From Prevotella sp. (GTDB taxonomy: Bacteria; Bacteroidota; Bacteroidia; Bacteroidales; Bacteroidaceae): a stretch of DNA of 64,000 nucleotides. Position numbers and translations under genes: made by a program. Under the pieces are notes generated by a model. The model made no database searches, was not told the DNA's origin, and saw only the letters and a list, made by a program, of their open reading frames with translations. The DNA lies in NCBI GenBank assembly GCA_022641735.1, contig JALCDQ010000001.1, forward strand, positions 372,001-436,000, in the 5' to 3' direction. Of the stretch, positions 63,365 through 64,000 are shown piece by piece. The first letter of the stretch is position 1. Each line of letters begins with the position of its first letter.

Positions 63365-63399
63365 AAAAAGGGGAATCTCAAAAAGATTTCCCTTTTTTG
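63365..63399 (+). terminator. Terminator of the FMN-binding gene
   Basis: AAAAAGGGGAATCT pairs with AGATTTCCCTTTTT around a short A-rich loop (one bulge) and is followed by a T run. It starts about 20 bp after the stop codon. Confidence 0.75.
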
Positions 63400-63430
63400 T
63401 TTGTTTTTAGGAAAAATAAAGTTATATTTG
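63400..63430 (+). promoter_or_regulatory. Promoter of the third SusC-like gene
   Basis: TTTG (63400-63403), a 19-bp gap, TATATTTG (63423-63430). The start site would be about 22 nt before the ATG. The -33 box abuts the preceding terminator. Confidence 0.75.
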
Positions 63431-63458
63431 CAAGCATATAACTTTAAATCCAAGTATC

Positions 63459-64000
63459 ATGCGCATCAAATTGCTGTCCATCTTCTTTTTGTCTGCTTTG
63501 CTTCCATGCAATCAGATGCTTGCACAAGAATCCTATAAAGATATTAAAAACGACACGACTTTATGGAATTCGCGCCTCGGTTCTACGGATAAAGTGACCG
63601 AGAGTCGTATGAATAAAGGTCTGGTTACCAACCCTTTGGAGGCCTTGAACGGGCAGGCAGCAGGCGTAAGTGTGGCCTCAAGTGGGGCTGACAGAATGGC
63701 TATGCTGAACTCGGTACGTGTGCGTGGCACCACTTCATTGACTGGCGGCAACGACCCTTTGGTCATTATCGACGGCGTTTCATCCGACCTTGCCACCCTA
63801 TCCACCATTTATCCGGCAGATATCGAGAGCTTCACCATCCTCAAAAATGCTTCAGAAACGGCGCAATATGGCTCTCGCGGTGCTTCGGGTGTCATTCAAG
63901 TGGCTACAAAACATGGTCATGGAGCACAATTCCACATATCTTATGATGGCAACATTGGCTTTGAGTCGGTCTATAAGACCATCAATATGCTCAATCGGAG
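63459..64000 (+). CDS. SusC-like TonB-dependent receptor lacking the N-terminal regulatory domain (5' part only)
   Basis: 180 complete codons from the ATG at 63459 to the window edge. A signal peptide ending MLAQ is followed almost at once by the plug: TNPLEALNGQAAGVSVASSG, PLVIIDGVSSDLATLSTIYP, SFTILKNASETAQYGSRGAS. The carboxypeptidase-like beta-sandwich that precedes the plug in the other two SusC proteins is missing, and no clear TonB box is visible before residue 50. It is therefore a short-form receptor. The partner SusD, if any, lies beyond the window. Confidence 0.88.
   Translation, partial: MRIKLLSIFFLSALLPCNQMLAQESYKDIKNDTTLWNSRLGSTDKVTESRMNKGLVTNPLEALNGQAAGVSVASSGADRMAMLNSVRVRGTTSLTGGNDPLVIIDGVSSDLATLSTIYPADIESFTILKNASETAQYGSRGASGVIQVATKHGHGAQFHISYDGNIGFESVYKTINMLNR

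Overview
The window comes from a Bacteroidales genome, most likely Prevotellaceae (Prevotella/Segatella type). The evidence is two and a half SusC/SusD loci, a T9SS translocon gene (sprA), the gene orders parA-parB-DUF5683-mltD-rsh, rsfS-ftsH-cdsA and ruvA-sprA, and promoters of the Bacteroidota TTTG-N19/20-TAnnTTTG kind. The genus is an inference. No CRISPR array, phage, plasmid or insertion sequence was seen.

Layout. 1-8863 (minus): a glycan-use locus (PUL 1) with SusC, SusD, a surface lipoprotein, a ROK sugar kinase and a GH2 enzyme that runs off the left edge. 8864-9878: about 1 kb of very AT-rich non-coding DNA with heptamer A/T repeats. 9879-12253: a peroxide-defence cluster, dps <> oxyR-yaaA, followed by tRNA-Gln on the minus strand. 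12552-15955: rsfS-ftsH-cdsA. 16343-18545 (minus): a candidate 27-residue small protein, lpxB and surE. 18657-24671: parA-parB-DUF5683-mltD-rsh. 24821-27930: a MerR regulator and alaS, divergent. 28019-29848: a lone GH78-like rhamnosidase. 30017-33285 (minus): SprT-like protein, metallophosphoesterase and a RecD-like helicase. 33351-35153: pilin-like protein, DUF3822 and rsmD. 35442-38874 (minus): cls and dnaG. 39225-42863: etfB-etfA-acyl-CoA dehydrogenase. 43214-50867 (minus): PUL 2 with SusC, SusD and two binding lipoproteins but no enzyme. 51029-52677 (minus): PH-domain protein and a PBP4-type carboxypeptidase. 53026-61265 (minus): ruvA and the 7.6-kb sprA. 61563-63346: diaminopimelate dehydrogenase and a small FMN-binding protein. 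63459-64000: start of a third SusC-like receptor.

The most unusual signal is not a gene. Eight intergenic arrays are built on the same 22-bp period: short (about 17-19 nt) imperfect palindromes separated by 3-5 nt. Six arrays have a core of exactly four units of the form GTAAA-N9-TTTAC (24722, 29914, 38948, 42972, 52860, 62675). Two longer arrays (about 15972-16211 and 35212-35429) carry a four-unit TTACAAG...CTTGTAA core with identical 24/22/22 spacing, flanked by more units on the same 22-bp register. Five of the six convergent gene junctions carry an array. Several arrays lie beyond a proper intrinsic terminator, and one lies between two divergent promoters where neither gene would transcribe it. 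I do not recognise this as a described element.

Most genes here are housekeeping (envelope synthesis, chromosome segregation, stringent response, replication priming, translation). The PULs supply nutrient capture, and SprA supplies protein secretion across the outer membrane.
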